Source of the DNA: Umbelopsis isabellina
Taxonomy: Eukaryota; Mucoromycota; Umbelopsidomycetes; Umbelopsidales; Umbelopsidaceae
Direction: 5' to 3'
Length of the DNA: 64,000 nucleotides
NCBI GenBank assembly: GCA_016758905.1
Contig: JAEPQZ010000002.1
Location: 1,054,001 to 1,118,000, forward strand
In this document: in pieces, positions 18,207 to 28,232 of the stretch
How the letters are laid out: each line of letters begins with the position of its first letter
Position numbering within the stretch: position 1 is the first letter of the stretch
Notes under the pieces: model-generated
Database searches by the model: none
Seen by the model: only the letters and a program-made list of their open reading frames with translations
Told to the model about the DNA's origin: nothing
Position numbers and translations under genes: made by a program

Positions 18207-18213
18207 TTTTATA
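18207..18213 (-). promoter_or_regulatory. TATA box of GAPDH
   Basis: TATAAAA on the minus strand, about 80 bases before the GAPDH ATG, followed by a CT-rich leader. Position and sequence are as expected for a strongly expressed gene. Confidence 0.6.
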
Positions 18214-18299
18214 TGCAATTTTTTGTTTTTGCTGGACGTTTCGATGGGTTATCTGACGTGGGCCCACAGCTTTAGCAGTCCAACCCCAAACCACGGCGA

Positions 18300-18311
18300 C
18301 CCTAACCCTAA
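18300..18311 (-). promoter_or_regulatory. Telobox-like element (two TTAGGG units) upstream of GAPDH
   Basis: The plus strand reads CCCTAACCCTAA, that is two exact TTAGGG units on the GAPDH strand, about 170 bases before its ATG and 90 bases before the TATA box. Teloboxes bound by Myb/TRF-like factors occur in promoters of highly expressed genes in several eukaryotes; here the regulatory role is inference. Confidence 0.4.
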
Positions 18312-19619
18312 TCGGATATCAGCCAAACTGGGCTGCAAAATTTAGACATCTGAGGAGCTGTCCATAGCATGATTTTTATTCAGTTTCGCTTGGAACCTGC
18401 AAACATTTGCATCTGCTGTCATGTTGAAATACGATGATGAAGTCAGATATATCAATTAATTATTTTTCTTTGGAACTATGTATCAGATAAATCATTAATG
18501 TGTCATGCCATTATTAATCGACGGTTATTCAACCATTCGACTTTGGGACCTAATAAATTTTTGGGATTCAACATAGATCTGACTCGCTGATAATGCGATA
18601 ACAGCTGTTATACTACTTGGCAGTTGTTAGCGTTTTCTTTATCTATTGCGGGACTTGATTTTTGTCTATCGCTGTATAACGTCAAACTGGGAGTATTAAA
18701 TTTTTTTTATTTAAAATGCACTCATGTTTGGGTCCCAATACTTCAATATCATCTTTCATTATCTCCTGGTCAGCAAGCTATCAATGTTCCAATCAGCTTT
18801 TGCCCATTTCTTGGTCTGCTGCCGAACAGTGAGTCATAATGGACCAGTCATTTTCGACCATAATTATTAATCGCCAGCATTAGACAATAAATTTTTCATT
18901 AAGCTTTTTTGTACATCATTATAGCATTATAGCGGTTCGGCTGGAAAAAATAATTTTTCCTCATCTTACCACTTTTTGTGGCAGAAACACAGCAGATGAA
19001 AGTGAGTCGTTGCCGCAGGAGAATAAGCTGATTGGTTGGAATTGCTGGGCTCATTTTTTTCGACGTATGACACGCAGGGAGATTTTGTGATGTAACACAC
19101 GAGTATTCTATGATTTTTTTGTCACAGCATCAGGAGATCTGTGAGGAACCTGTTTTCCATAACGCCTTCCAAAAAATGCGTTGCCATTTCGAGTCGCTAT
19201 TGATTTCTTTCCCAAATTTATTTATTGTGGATTTTTTTATTTGGGACGGCTAATATTCCATTATGAATCCCCCAAGGGCTACCGTTACATTTAGGCGACG
19301 GAAAACCCCCGTGATGGTTTGGTTCGGTTTTGATAAGCCTGTCGCAAACTTTTTCCCATCCTTGGCTGTTTTTGTCGGCTCAATCGTGCATCCCCCCCCC
19401 CCTTTTCAGTATTGCATTTCAACATAAAGGTATGTTTGTTGTGTTGAGCCAGAAGGATAAATATGCAAAAATAGCCAGGTTCAAAGCTAGGATCTTGTAC
19501 AGGTTTTTTTAGTTCAGACTGTTCCTTTCATTCGACGCGAAACATAAATGGTTACCATCCTGTAAAAATGTATAAAACAAAAAAAAAAAGGGAACAAGGG
19601 CTGCATGCACCTTATCTTT
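18312..19619. other. Gene-free stretch upstream of GAPDH
   Basis: AT-rich, with homopolymer runs, including 11 C at 19392-19402 and several T runs. No reading frame with motifs or splice support. It probably contains distal GAPDH promoter sequence. Confidence 0.45.
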
Positions 19620-20084
19620 TTACAGATCCCCCAGCATGCTCATGGGGTCATTCGTTCTCTCCGAGAAAACTTCAAATACAACCACTGCACTAGGTAGCGT
19701 ATTCCAAATACTGCAAGTGCAACTTTGATCCACTCCGATCTCTAGGATGCCCGTGCTCCAAACAGGGACGTTAAGTGACACCGTAAACTCACCTCCCCCC
19801 ATTATATTGCATAAGTCGAAAAAATGCAAAGTATTGCATCTATTAAGGATGTAAAGTAAAAATATTGATGTCGTTTGGTCAAGTACAGCGTCTGCTAGTA
19901 TATATAGCTTTAATGTACAGTCGTTTATTAGGTGACCCAAACTCTCTTTAACTTACTCTCTGTTCCTCAATACAATATCATATCTTAAGTATGATTGCAA
20001 TATGTCATTGCCATTGCACACAACCTTGCTCCAACCCTCGGCGTAACTATTGCCTGCTGCATCGAAAGTACTTTGATACGTCAT
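19620..20084 (-). CDS. Candidate small two-exon gene, 115 aa, unknown
   Basis: Low-confidence model: complement join 19620-19839, 19957-20084. The ATG at 20084 opens MTYQSTFDAAGNSYAEGW; exon 1 ends at a perfect donor (gtaagt), exon 2 starts after ttaatag, and the two join in phase to end at a TAA, giving 115 aa. Exon 2 has a coding-like, strand-rich pattern (GGEFTVSLNVPVWSTGILEI, then SCTCSIWNTL and SAVVVFEVF). The first exon may be longer: the same frame is open up to about 20195 without an ATG, so an upstream exon could be missing. I recognise no family. It could also be a decayed remnant of a larger gene. Confidence 0.35.
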
Positions 20085-20195
20085 ATTGTCCGGATTGTGC
20101 GCGCTCAAGTCGTTGACTGACGCGTGCACTAACGTCGAGACGAATTTTTTTTCCCACTCCAGAGCTATCAAACTCGCGTGTACTGCGTGGAATTA

Positions 20196-21600
20196 AACTA
20201 ATGATCGACATACAAGTAATTCTATTTTCATTTCCATGGTAAAAAGGATGACAGCTATTTCCTCCTCAAGGCATGAATAGCATAATCCAAATCAGCATTC
20301 AGCTTCCTCGTTTATTTTATATTGTACTATGACTGCGCTATTGTTACCAATCTTCCATTAAAGCAAATACAATCTCATTCAGAGTAGTCTGTGTATGTAT
20401 GCAATGTACATGCTAAAGTAGAGTATTTTGGAATCAAATACTAAGGGTATGTGTTGACTCATCATTAAATAAGTACTATTGATCTGATGCAAAACCACTT
20501 TCAACAAAAACGAATTCCCTGGCCATTAGATCGTGAGTATGATTTCCAGTGCCTCTCATTGTTTTAAGACATGTCCTACTTTCAATTAATATTGATATCT
20601 TGTTATAAATGACCTTGATCCTTTTCGTGAACTTTTGAGAAGAAGCTATTTTGACCTTTTGCTTCACTCTTGCTCAAATATATGTGTGGCATTTGCATTT
20701 GCTTGAAGTAGAAATAATGGATGAATTTTACACAGAGCTGTGATTGTATACAATATGCGATGGACCAATTAATGTACTATTGATAATTGAAGTACAAACA
20801 TGAGTCGATGATGATAATCAGGTCATATTGGCATTAATGTTATACTTACTAGGCTCCTGTTCAAATCTATTGTCGGCTGTTCATAGTACAAATCCCGGCA
20901 CCCATTATAGATTAGCTTTTGCTACTCCTTGCAGCCATTATATCTATTGACATGGCCAAATCATATCTTAACCGGAACCTTGAGACCGGGGTCTACTCGC
21001 CTGCAGATGTAAACTGTGTTCAAATCGCCTTAATGATTAAGCTCGGAAGTACGGGAAGGCGAGTTTAAAGTTATGTACCAAAGGCAGTCCCAGCGGCCCA
21101 GTCTTTTTCATTCCGTTTCGGGGGACTTGTTACACCGAGAAGGTCATGGGTGGAGAAGCCAATGGCTGGTGGTGGGCACTTCGTGCACCCCATCTACTTG
21201 TGCCAAAAAAAAAAAAAAAGGAACCAGACAGATTTTTTAGCTGCGCCTTACAAATTTTTGTGTCTGGTAATGATGGACGATCTTTTCTTATTACTGTGAG
21301 CTTTGATCACCCTATGTTTCATTTCACTTTAATTGTTCTTTCGGCGATGATATTAATCAGTCTCATACCACTGATTTACTTTAGAAAAGTGAGTAAGTTT
21401 GAAAAAAATATTTATAAAAAAGAAAAACCTGCTGGTCTTTGTACTCTCGAGGCTATGGGCGGGACCTTAATAGGTACATGAAAGGCATCTTGTTACTTAT
21501 TTTGCTCCCCCCGATAAACAACCTTTCCTTCTTCCCATGACCTATGGCGAGCTGTACAATCCAAAGTACTCCATTTATTTAGACTGGACTGGCTTTTTTT
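20196..21600. other. Gene-free stretch
   Basis: AT-rich sequence with only short frames; includes an A-run of about 15 near 21206-21220 just after a small imperfect inverted repeat (gggcac ttc gtgcaccc). Nothing that supports a gene, tRNA or transposon. Confidence 0.4.
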
Positions 21601-21617
21601 TTCCTTACCTTTACACA

Positions 21618-21624
21618 TATAAAA
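21618..21624 (+). promoter_or_regulatory. TATA box before the 46-aa ORF
   Basis: TATAAAA about 70 bases before the ATG at 21691, followed by a pyrimidine-rich leader ending in CCAAACC, the same arrangement seen before recognised genes in this window. Confidence 0.4.
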
Positions 21625-21690
21625 GAACAGTGTTCCCATCAGCTTTCTTTTCCTGACCTCTTTCTCCTTCCTTCGATACCCAGCCAAACC

Positions 21691-21831
21691 ATGATATCAA
21701 AAACTAAAACAGCATCAACGTCAAAGCCTAAAGCAAATAGAGGAAAGCCTGGTGGCAATGGAAATTATTGCCTGCTTCACAAGATCTATTACGCTACAAC
21801 GTGGTGCCCTTCGTGTGGCAATCGGTTATAA
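21691..21831 (+). CDS. Candidate 46-aa microprotein with CxxC
   Basis: ATG at 21691 opens a short frame of 46 codons ending in TAA at 21829-21831. The N-terminal half is basic and Ser/Thr/Lys/Gly-rich (KTKTASTSKPKANRGKPGG), the C-terminal half holds NYCLLHKIYY and WCPSCGNRL with a CxxC that could be half of a zinc site. Support comes from the TATA box, the CT-rich leader and the composition; nothing is recognised by homology. It may also be the first exon of something longer, though no splice-consistent continuation was seen. Confidence 0.35.
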   Translation: MISKTKTASTSKPKANRGKPGGNGNYCLLHKIYYATTWCPSCGNRL

Positions 21832-23017
21832 ACGATTTCTTGTTGATGTTCATTTTTATCAAGACATCTCATTCTATTTTTCTCATCGAACCTACTACAA
21901 CCAAGTTATACATGCACGGTCCTCCGATTGGTCACTTACGAACCAAAACAAGAAAAAAAATATTGAGGAGCAAGAGTATCAACATTTTAATATAGCACGT
22001 CCTGTACCAGCCGGTGAACCAAAAATAATGCCAAGGCAGCATTGAAGACATCAAAAAAAGAAAAAACAAATACGCATGCATTCTCTCATCTTTCTCTCCA
22101 ATCATCACGCTACTTCTGCTAGTTAAAAAAGTTTATTACTTGAAAATGAACCGCCAAACACTTTTTTTTTTCAAATATTATTTTTGTCCTACCAAACAAT
22201 TGCATTATCGATCTGTGCTCTACTTTAAATCTAAAAAGGAGCAGAAGCCTTTTTATCATTATTTTATCATTTATTTTATTATCACTGTTCAATTGAGCAC
22301 ATTTCGTACTCTTATAAAATAGAATGATGATCCATCATGCTCAAAGATGACTTTCAAAATAGACACTTGGGTGCAGAGGTCAATCAAGCAATCATTCAAT
22401 ATATTATATTGTAAAAGAAAAAAATTTATGTGGATTATATTTAAAACGGGTTATCTTATTGGAGAGTAATCAAAATGATCACTAGGACAGTAAATAAATG
22501 GTGTGCATAGGGTCCTGGTTTCCGGGGTAGCCCGTTGTTTGACAAATGTTGGAGGAAAGTCACCGTGCACTTGCCTACTAATACGGGATGATCGTCGTCC
22601 ATCATTTTATGAGCACAAAGTCATCCCACCACCATTATCGTCTTTTTGGCCCCTCTCCCCGCGCCATTGTCGCCTTTTTTGTTGATGGAGGGCTGCTGAC
22701 CTTCTTCCTGCCAATCAAAGATATCAGTCACTGGATCAATGCTTTGTCCCACATTCTCCCTTTCATATTTCGATTTTTTCTTTGAAAATTATGCAAGTCA
22801 ACCCCCAGCTTCACATGTTGTGTCGCTATCAAATTAAGGAGTATGATACATATCTGAGTTAAGTGAGGTTTGGATGTATTAGCTGATTTATTTTAAAAAA
22901 CGTGCATGGTATATAGTACAAAATGATAAGGTGATTAATAGGCACAAGTGTTATTATTATAATCAACAAGGCTTTAGGGTCCCAAGCTGTATGAAAACAA
23001 CCAACCAAAGGAGCCAC
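21832..23017. other. Gene-free stretch
   Basis: AT-rich region between the 46-aa candidate and the 494-aa gene. The segment 22500-22800 is somewhat more GC-rich, but shows no conserved RNA signature or motif-bearing frame. Confidence 0.4.
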
Positions 23018-24830
23018 CTATACAGCTTCAAGGCTCATTTGAGTCATATCCATGGTCATTTCAATTGTTTCCCTTAACTCTCGAATGTCTTGCGGGCTAT
23101 ACCCTTTGTACGCTCGCGCCACAACTTCATTTAGCATGACTGTGATGTGGGCTCGCCACCCCTCAACCGCGCCAGGTGCATTTTCCCATATTAGGCTCAT
23201 CTCATCCTCCGTCAAGCCCGAAGTTACATAGGTGCATAATTTCTTCGCCGACTGAAAATCGTATCGCACAACCTTTGATTCCAAGTAACTTGAAATTCGT
23301 TTGGCCATAATGATTACATGTCTCCAGATGTCTTCAATACTATCAACCGAGATTGGCCGCGTAAGCATGTCGAATTTGAATATCTTGTTCAATACTTGCG
23401 TCCTATTATGCTTATATTGCAATGCACTGTCAGGTACTAAAGAAAGATCCGAGTCGCTAAACGCTAAGCTACATAACGTGGTGACAAATGTAGGATTAGA
23501 GATGCTCTAAAATGAGTCGGTGTCATTTAGTCACTGTGTTAGTTTGTTTAAGGCTAGACTCTGGCTAAATTACCTCCAAGAAATAGGAACATTGTTGGCC
23601 GCGCAATCTAGCAAAGTGCCGATATGCATCTTCTTCAAAGTTTTTGGTTTTCAAAAGTCCTTCCGTATATGCGCATATAATGAACTTTTTTCAGATGTCA
23701 GAGACGGACTAGCAGACTTTCACATGTGATCATAAAGTACACATACCAAGTTCATAAGGCGGCTGGAATATTGAAATTCTGGATGATTGGAGATTTGCAA
23801 ATCATCGCGTAGTGTTTCGGTGGGATTCACGCTTATCTCATAACAGCTAAATATCGAGTCCAGCTCGTTAACTAGATTGACCTTGAACGCATCCCTTTCT
23901 AGTAACTGCACAATAACCGCCTGTTGCATATCTATGTAGGATTTTTTTCTTAGTCGAATATCCAGTTCTAAAATGGAAACAAGAAATCCTAGCAATAAGC
24001 CATGCTGCCGACTTCGTTCCCTGCTCAATTCGTCGGCATTTGGTTGCAGCACAGACTTTACAAATTTGAAAAATCCGTCGTACTGCGAAAGATAGCATTT
24101 TGTTTGACCGACCAAATCATCCGCTGACTTCTCCTCATCTTTTGGCTGCTTTGAGTTGCTAAAACTTGTCCAAAGATGTTCAAAACTCTTGGGGCCGTGG
24201 GTATCTAGAATAAAAGCCAACAACTCTACCACTTTGACGCATAAGCTCATTCTCTTGGTAATCGTTAAATTCAAACTGTCATCATCAATGATGATGTTCA
24301 CTAGCATGTTGATCATTTTTCTGAATAAGGTTGCCTAATTAGTGAATGAATAGAAAAGCAAGTACATATGGTTAACTTACGGTGTAGGACATCTTCCAGA
24401 AGCAATCGATGATGAAAATATCTCCAACGCCCCTTGAGCTATATTAAAGTAGGTTGAGTATGAAACTCCATCATTTGAAGTTTAATTCTCAATAACTTAC
24501 TATGTCCCTCCTCGATATAATTTTGTATCATGCGTTGTGCGTCGACAGGCATAGTTCCACGGTCGGCCTTCAACGTCTGCTTCGGGCCATCGTCAAAACT
24601 CAGCTCCTCGTAAACATGGACGATGCTTGGGTCAAGAAACAGAGTCTGCTTTGCTGACATGCGCTCATGCAGGTTATATTCTGGGGTAGTTATCGAAAAG
24701 ACAATCTCAGCTTCCTATTTCAATAAGTGAAATTCGTTAGTTGATGGAAACAGTTTGCTGAAATTCGAACAAGCATGTTTATGGTACTTACTCCGTTGTT
24801 CACTTCGACATCATGTCCAACAATAGGCAT
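23018..24830 (-). CDS. Hypothetical protein, 494 aa, mostly helical
   Basis: Model: complement join 23018-23506, 23574-23684, 23747-24320, 24381-24438, 24501-24714, 24792-24830; it closes in frame at 494 aa from the ATG MPIVGHDVEV. I do not recognise the family. The N-terminal 90 residues look like a beta-strand region (EAEIVFSITTPEY, FLDPSIVHVYEELSFDDG); from about residue 95 it is predicted by eye to be alpha-helical (MINMLVNIIIDDDSLNLTIT; RQHGLLLGFLVSILELDIRL; LVNELDSIFSCYEI; IEDIWRHVIIMAKRISSYLE). There is no signal peptide or membrane helix. It is divergently transcribed from the mL41 gene with only 168 bases between the two start codons, so they may share a promoter. Six exons with good splice sites make it a real gene. 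Confidence 0.7.
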
Positions 24831-24998
24831 GCTAAGATCATACAGCCATAGTTAGTGCGCGAGCTTTGTTCGCGTGTAAAGCATGTCTTGGACGGTGGAT
24901 TTTTGTGACGGCTAAAATTTCCACAAGCCACTATTGACCCTGCTGCTGCCTGACCAACATTTTTTTTTGTTACTTACACCCAACATTAACCTACAAAA
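24831..24998. promoter_or_regulatory. Compact divergent promoter (494-aa gene / mL41)
   Basis: 168 bases between the start codon of the minus-strand 494-aa gene and the ATG of mL41 on the plus strand. It contains a T-run (24961-24968) and CAACATTAACC before the mL41 start. Co-expression is an inference from spacing. Confidence 0.4.
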
Positions 24999-25427
24999 AT
25001 GTTTGGAGTTATCAGAGGTTTATACCGTGGTGCCCGTCGTCAACAACTGACGGCTAAGCGAGGACATAATTACTACAAAGGTATACCATCAGAAACCTCA
25101 GCTTTCACTGCTTAGCTTTCTAGAAATGAAGATTCTAACCAAAATCTCGATCGCAATGTTTAGGTACTGGCTCAGGTGCCATGGGTCGCCACACCAAGCA
25201 AGGTGGTTACATGATTGACTGGAACAAGGTCAGGACGTTTGTCGTGCCAGACATGTCTGATTTCAACGTAAGTCCACAAACGAAAATAAACTGCATTCAG
25301 AGCTGCATATTGAGCCATTCCTGCTTAGCTGTCACCATATGTGTCAAGAAAAACTACTCCGCCACACGGTCAAGGTTCTTTCAAAGCTATCGATTTCTTT
25401 AAGCAAAACGAAAGTAAAACCGCTTAG
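24999..25427 (+). CDS. MRPL27: Mitochondrial ribosomal protein mL41 (MRPL27)
   Basis: Model: join 24999-25080, 25164-25267, 25329-25427, 94 aa. The protein begins with a short basic presequence-like part (MFGVIRGLYRGARRQQLTAK) followed by the family core: RGHNYYKGTGSGAMGRHTKQ, GGYMIDWNKVRTFVVPD, then LSPYVSRKTTPP. This matches the L27/mL41 family of the large subunit of the mitochondrial ribosome, in which the motif RGxxxYKGTGSG..G is characteristic. Size agrees with small fungal members. It is divergent from the 494-aa gene and convergent with ALADIN. Confidence 0.88.
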
Positions 25428-25737
25428 ATATCTCCATAATTTTAGACCGGGCAACTTCAGGGTCCACAGCAGAGTAGAAAATATCATCTGTTGCAGGCCA
25501 GAAAAGATCATATCTGTCTGACTCTCTGGAAGCTATACTTCGCCGTTAGCACATAGTAGTCAACATTATTGCTGTGCCCTCATTACACCTTCAATTTTAC
25601 GCATTCCAGCTTGTTTACCTTGTCGATCTTTGTTACTGTACATAATAAATTCAAAACTGACCGCCAATTCATGCTAACATCAAACAAGTTCACAATATCT
25701 ACAATACGAGACACATTTTATTTAATGTTATAGTTAA
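25428..25737. other. Convergent 3' region between mL41 and ALADIN
   Basis: AT-rich spacer of about 310 bases with the presumed polyadenylation regions of both genes (AATAAA at 25643 on plus). No further feature seen. Confidence 0.45.
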
Positions 25738-27829
25738 TTAAAATTTGGGTGCTGTGATTTTAGACGAGTCAAGAAAGTACAGTGGTGTAAAGGTGACGGT
25801 TCCGTTGTCCCATGCAATGGTTAACAAGGAACCATGCTCAAATTTACGTGCAAAGGTTATATGTAATGGTTGTGCATCACCAACTGAATCGGCCCTCACA
25901 GTCGGAATTGTAGATATACTTGTGACGCTGGGTGGGTCAACATGTAGCGACGCTCCTCGGATATAGCCACTTGAAAAACGAGACGTTGGGTCAATTCAAT
26001 TGCCATCTTCTCAACAAGATCTTGTGTTTGCTTACCTGAACAGACAAACACTATCCGTAGCAACTGCAAGACCAGTCATCTTTCTAACCATAAAGAGAGC
26101 TAGAACATTGGAATTCTCAAAAGAAATCACCATTCTTTCTCCTGTAACCTGATCGATATATATGTCACGGATCACGCCTTCTAATTTCTGTTTTTGCCCG
26201 GAGGCCAGCGTTTCCTCCACAACTGGAAAACTCTTGACTGGAATAGACTTACAGTCTGATGGGTGCAAGGGATGTTAGCACATTGACCGCATTACTTCAA
26301 CAATATCAATCTAATATCATACCTATCCCTGTAACAGCTTTGTTGAAATAAATCAAGTTGAGATCGTTTTCTCCTCGAAGACTATAGAAGAGATTGGCTC
26401 CATCAGGTGTCCAGCACGCAGACTAATTGTAAACATCAATATCTGACGACATGCAATCTAATAAAATATATTTACTTGATCAGAGCAAAGATCAATTAGC
26501 TTACCTTGACTGCACGGCCAGATGGATTGAGTATTAGCTTATCTGTCCAACGCTTAGTCTCCCAAATTCGAATATGCCCTTTGCTGTGCAAATTTTAGTA
26601 CAAGAATGCAACAAGAAAGCATAAAAACACACGAGATTACTCTTGCTACTTACACACTAGCAACGAATAACCACGCACCATTCGGACTCCATCTTACTAG
26701 ATGAGATCCGCTATCTGGCCGTCGAAGTGGTGTGGCAGTGTCTGTTAAAGTGTCCCAAATTACGACTGTAGAGTCAAGTGCAGATGTTGAGGCGAGAAGA
26801 TGACTTCCAGGGGTAGGATCCCATGACAATGATAATATGGCAGTGTGTTTAGGGTATTGAAGATAGCTCATCCATGCAGATTTGGCAAAAGCTGGGCTTG
26901 GAGATGATGTTTCGGACACGGAGCTTGATCCTGTAGATGAACCAGAAGGCACATTTGGTCGGTTTTTGGTGGTTCTGGCATCAAAAATAAAATGTGGTGG
27001 CATTTTATCGCCACTGCTGTATAGCTCCCATATACATACACCCGATCTATATCGATTTCATCTATTTAGCCCAAATTCATGATTTGCCAAAACAGCTTCT
27101 TCTCTTACCGTGCTCCGACCGCCAAAGTTGCAGCTGCCCGGTATTTCCATTCCAAGCATGAAATATCTACCATAAATTCATGAGAAAGCGTTTTGCTGAT
27201 CCACTTGTGGTTATCCAATTGATATACATATAGAAGATCGTCATGATGCGCAACAGCCAGTAGTTCACGATTAGGGTGCCACGCAACGGCTTTGATGTAA
27301 GCGTTGCGAGCATTCTGGTGGTGCTTCTCCCCGAGCATTTCTGCAAATTCATCGTGAAAAACCGCTTTGAACACCGGTGCCATAATCTGCCAAGCTCCAT
27401 CCAAAACATTCAGTGCACCCGACTGCTGTAACTCTGTATATTTTTGTGATAGTTGACTCCAAACGACATCCAACAAGGCTTGAGTATTTCCACCCTTGTC
27501 ACCCCAAGGTTTTGATCCTTTTGGCACAGAGTCATTCGAGTTGCATTGTATAGAAGGATAGATCTTGGGCTAGAGGAGAATTGTAAGACGCATGAACGTT
27601 CAGTAAAGAAGCAATTGTTAGCAAGCTTACACTGCCGTGCACGATTCGTTGAAGAGACGAATCGTTGATAGAGCCAGCCTTTGCGGTCACTTTTGATAAA
27701 TCAGGTCAGTGTCATGGTCGCGTAATTTTGGGTTCTGGACAATTATGAGCATATACCTAATTCACTATTGACTTCGGCTATTGTTACTTCGTCTATTTCA
27801 GCAAGCTTTTTGCTGTTAGACGCCTGCAT
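25738..27829 (-). CDS. AAAS: ALADIN-like WD40 nucleoporin
   Basis: Model: complement join 25738-25969, 26036-26255, 26323-26422, 26505-26583, 26654-27046, 27109-27569, 27631-27689, 27757-27829, 538 aa (human ALADIN 546). The N-terminal VNSELVTAKAGS resembles the human NELVTGSS segment. WD-type blades follow: VAWHPNRELLAVAHHDDLLY, CLEWKYRAAATLAVGAR, LSWDPTPGSHLLASTSALDS, VRWSPNGAWLFVASV, then ACWTPDGANLFYSL (human CWSPDGSRLLFTVL), and a final GSLLTIAWDNGTVTFTPLYF that matches human [20 protein letters not shown] closely. ALADIN sits in the nuclear pore membrane ring with NDC1; role from the family. A Ser/Pro-rich loop interrupts the third blade. It is divergent from the 853-aa gene. Confidence 0.85.
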
Positions 27830-28232
27830 GTTTATCAATGTACCTAAGCAGCTTATCGGATCAGGTTTCTTACCGCCAACACTTTGAAATTTTATAAAAT
27901 TTCCAGCTTGAAGTCTGCCCGTGACGTGCTTGCGCGTTTGCACGAATCACCATGCCATGGGACGATTCAGAATGCAGGTCGGCTATGGAATGCACCGGCC
28001 TGGCTTTGAGCCAGTTGAGTAATAGGAAAAGGAAAGCACACACTATGTCTAGTAATGATGATAGGGCCATAGTGCTCTCCATACGCAGGCTTCACCTAGC
28101 ATATCATTCACATCCCATCCAACTGCTGAGCGTGAGCTGCTTTAGTCTATATATTTCAAAAAGTTATCGATATGATCCGCTAAGATTTGTTTCCGTTAGT
28201 GGGCATGCGAGCGATTAAAGGAACGTAGGATC
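27830..28232. promoter_or_regulatory. Divergent promoter region (ALADIN / 853-aa gene)
   Basis: 403 bases between two start codons facing away from each other. Short frames inside (27870-28082 minus, 27952-28218 plus) mirror each other and have no splice support, so I treat the whole stretch as shared regulatory and leader sequence. Confidence 0.4.

Noticed and set aside
20961-21110. Possible tRNA-like or 5S-like stretch (TTCAAATC near 21014)
   Set aside because: No matching A-box, acceptor stem or cloverleaf could be drawn; nothing supports an RNA gene.
18312-23017. Search for transposon or virus-like remnants in the sparse region
   Set aside because: No terminal repeats, target duplications or transposase/polymerase motifs were seen.
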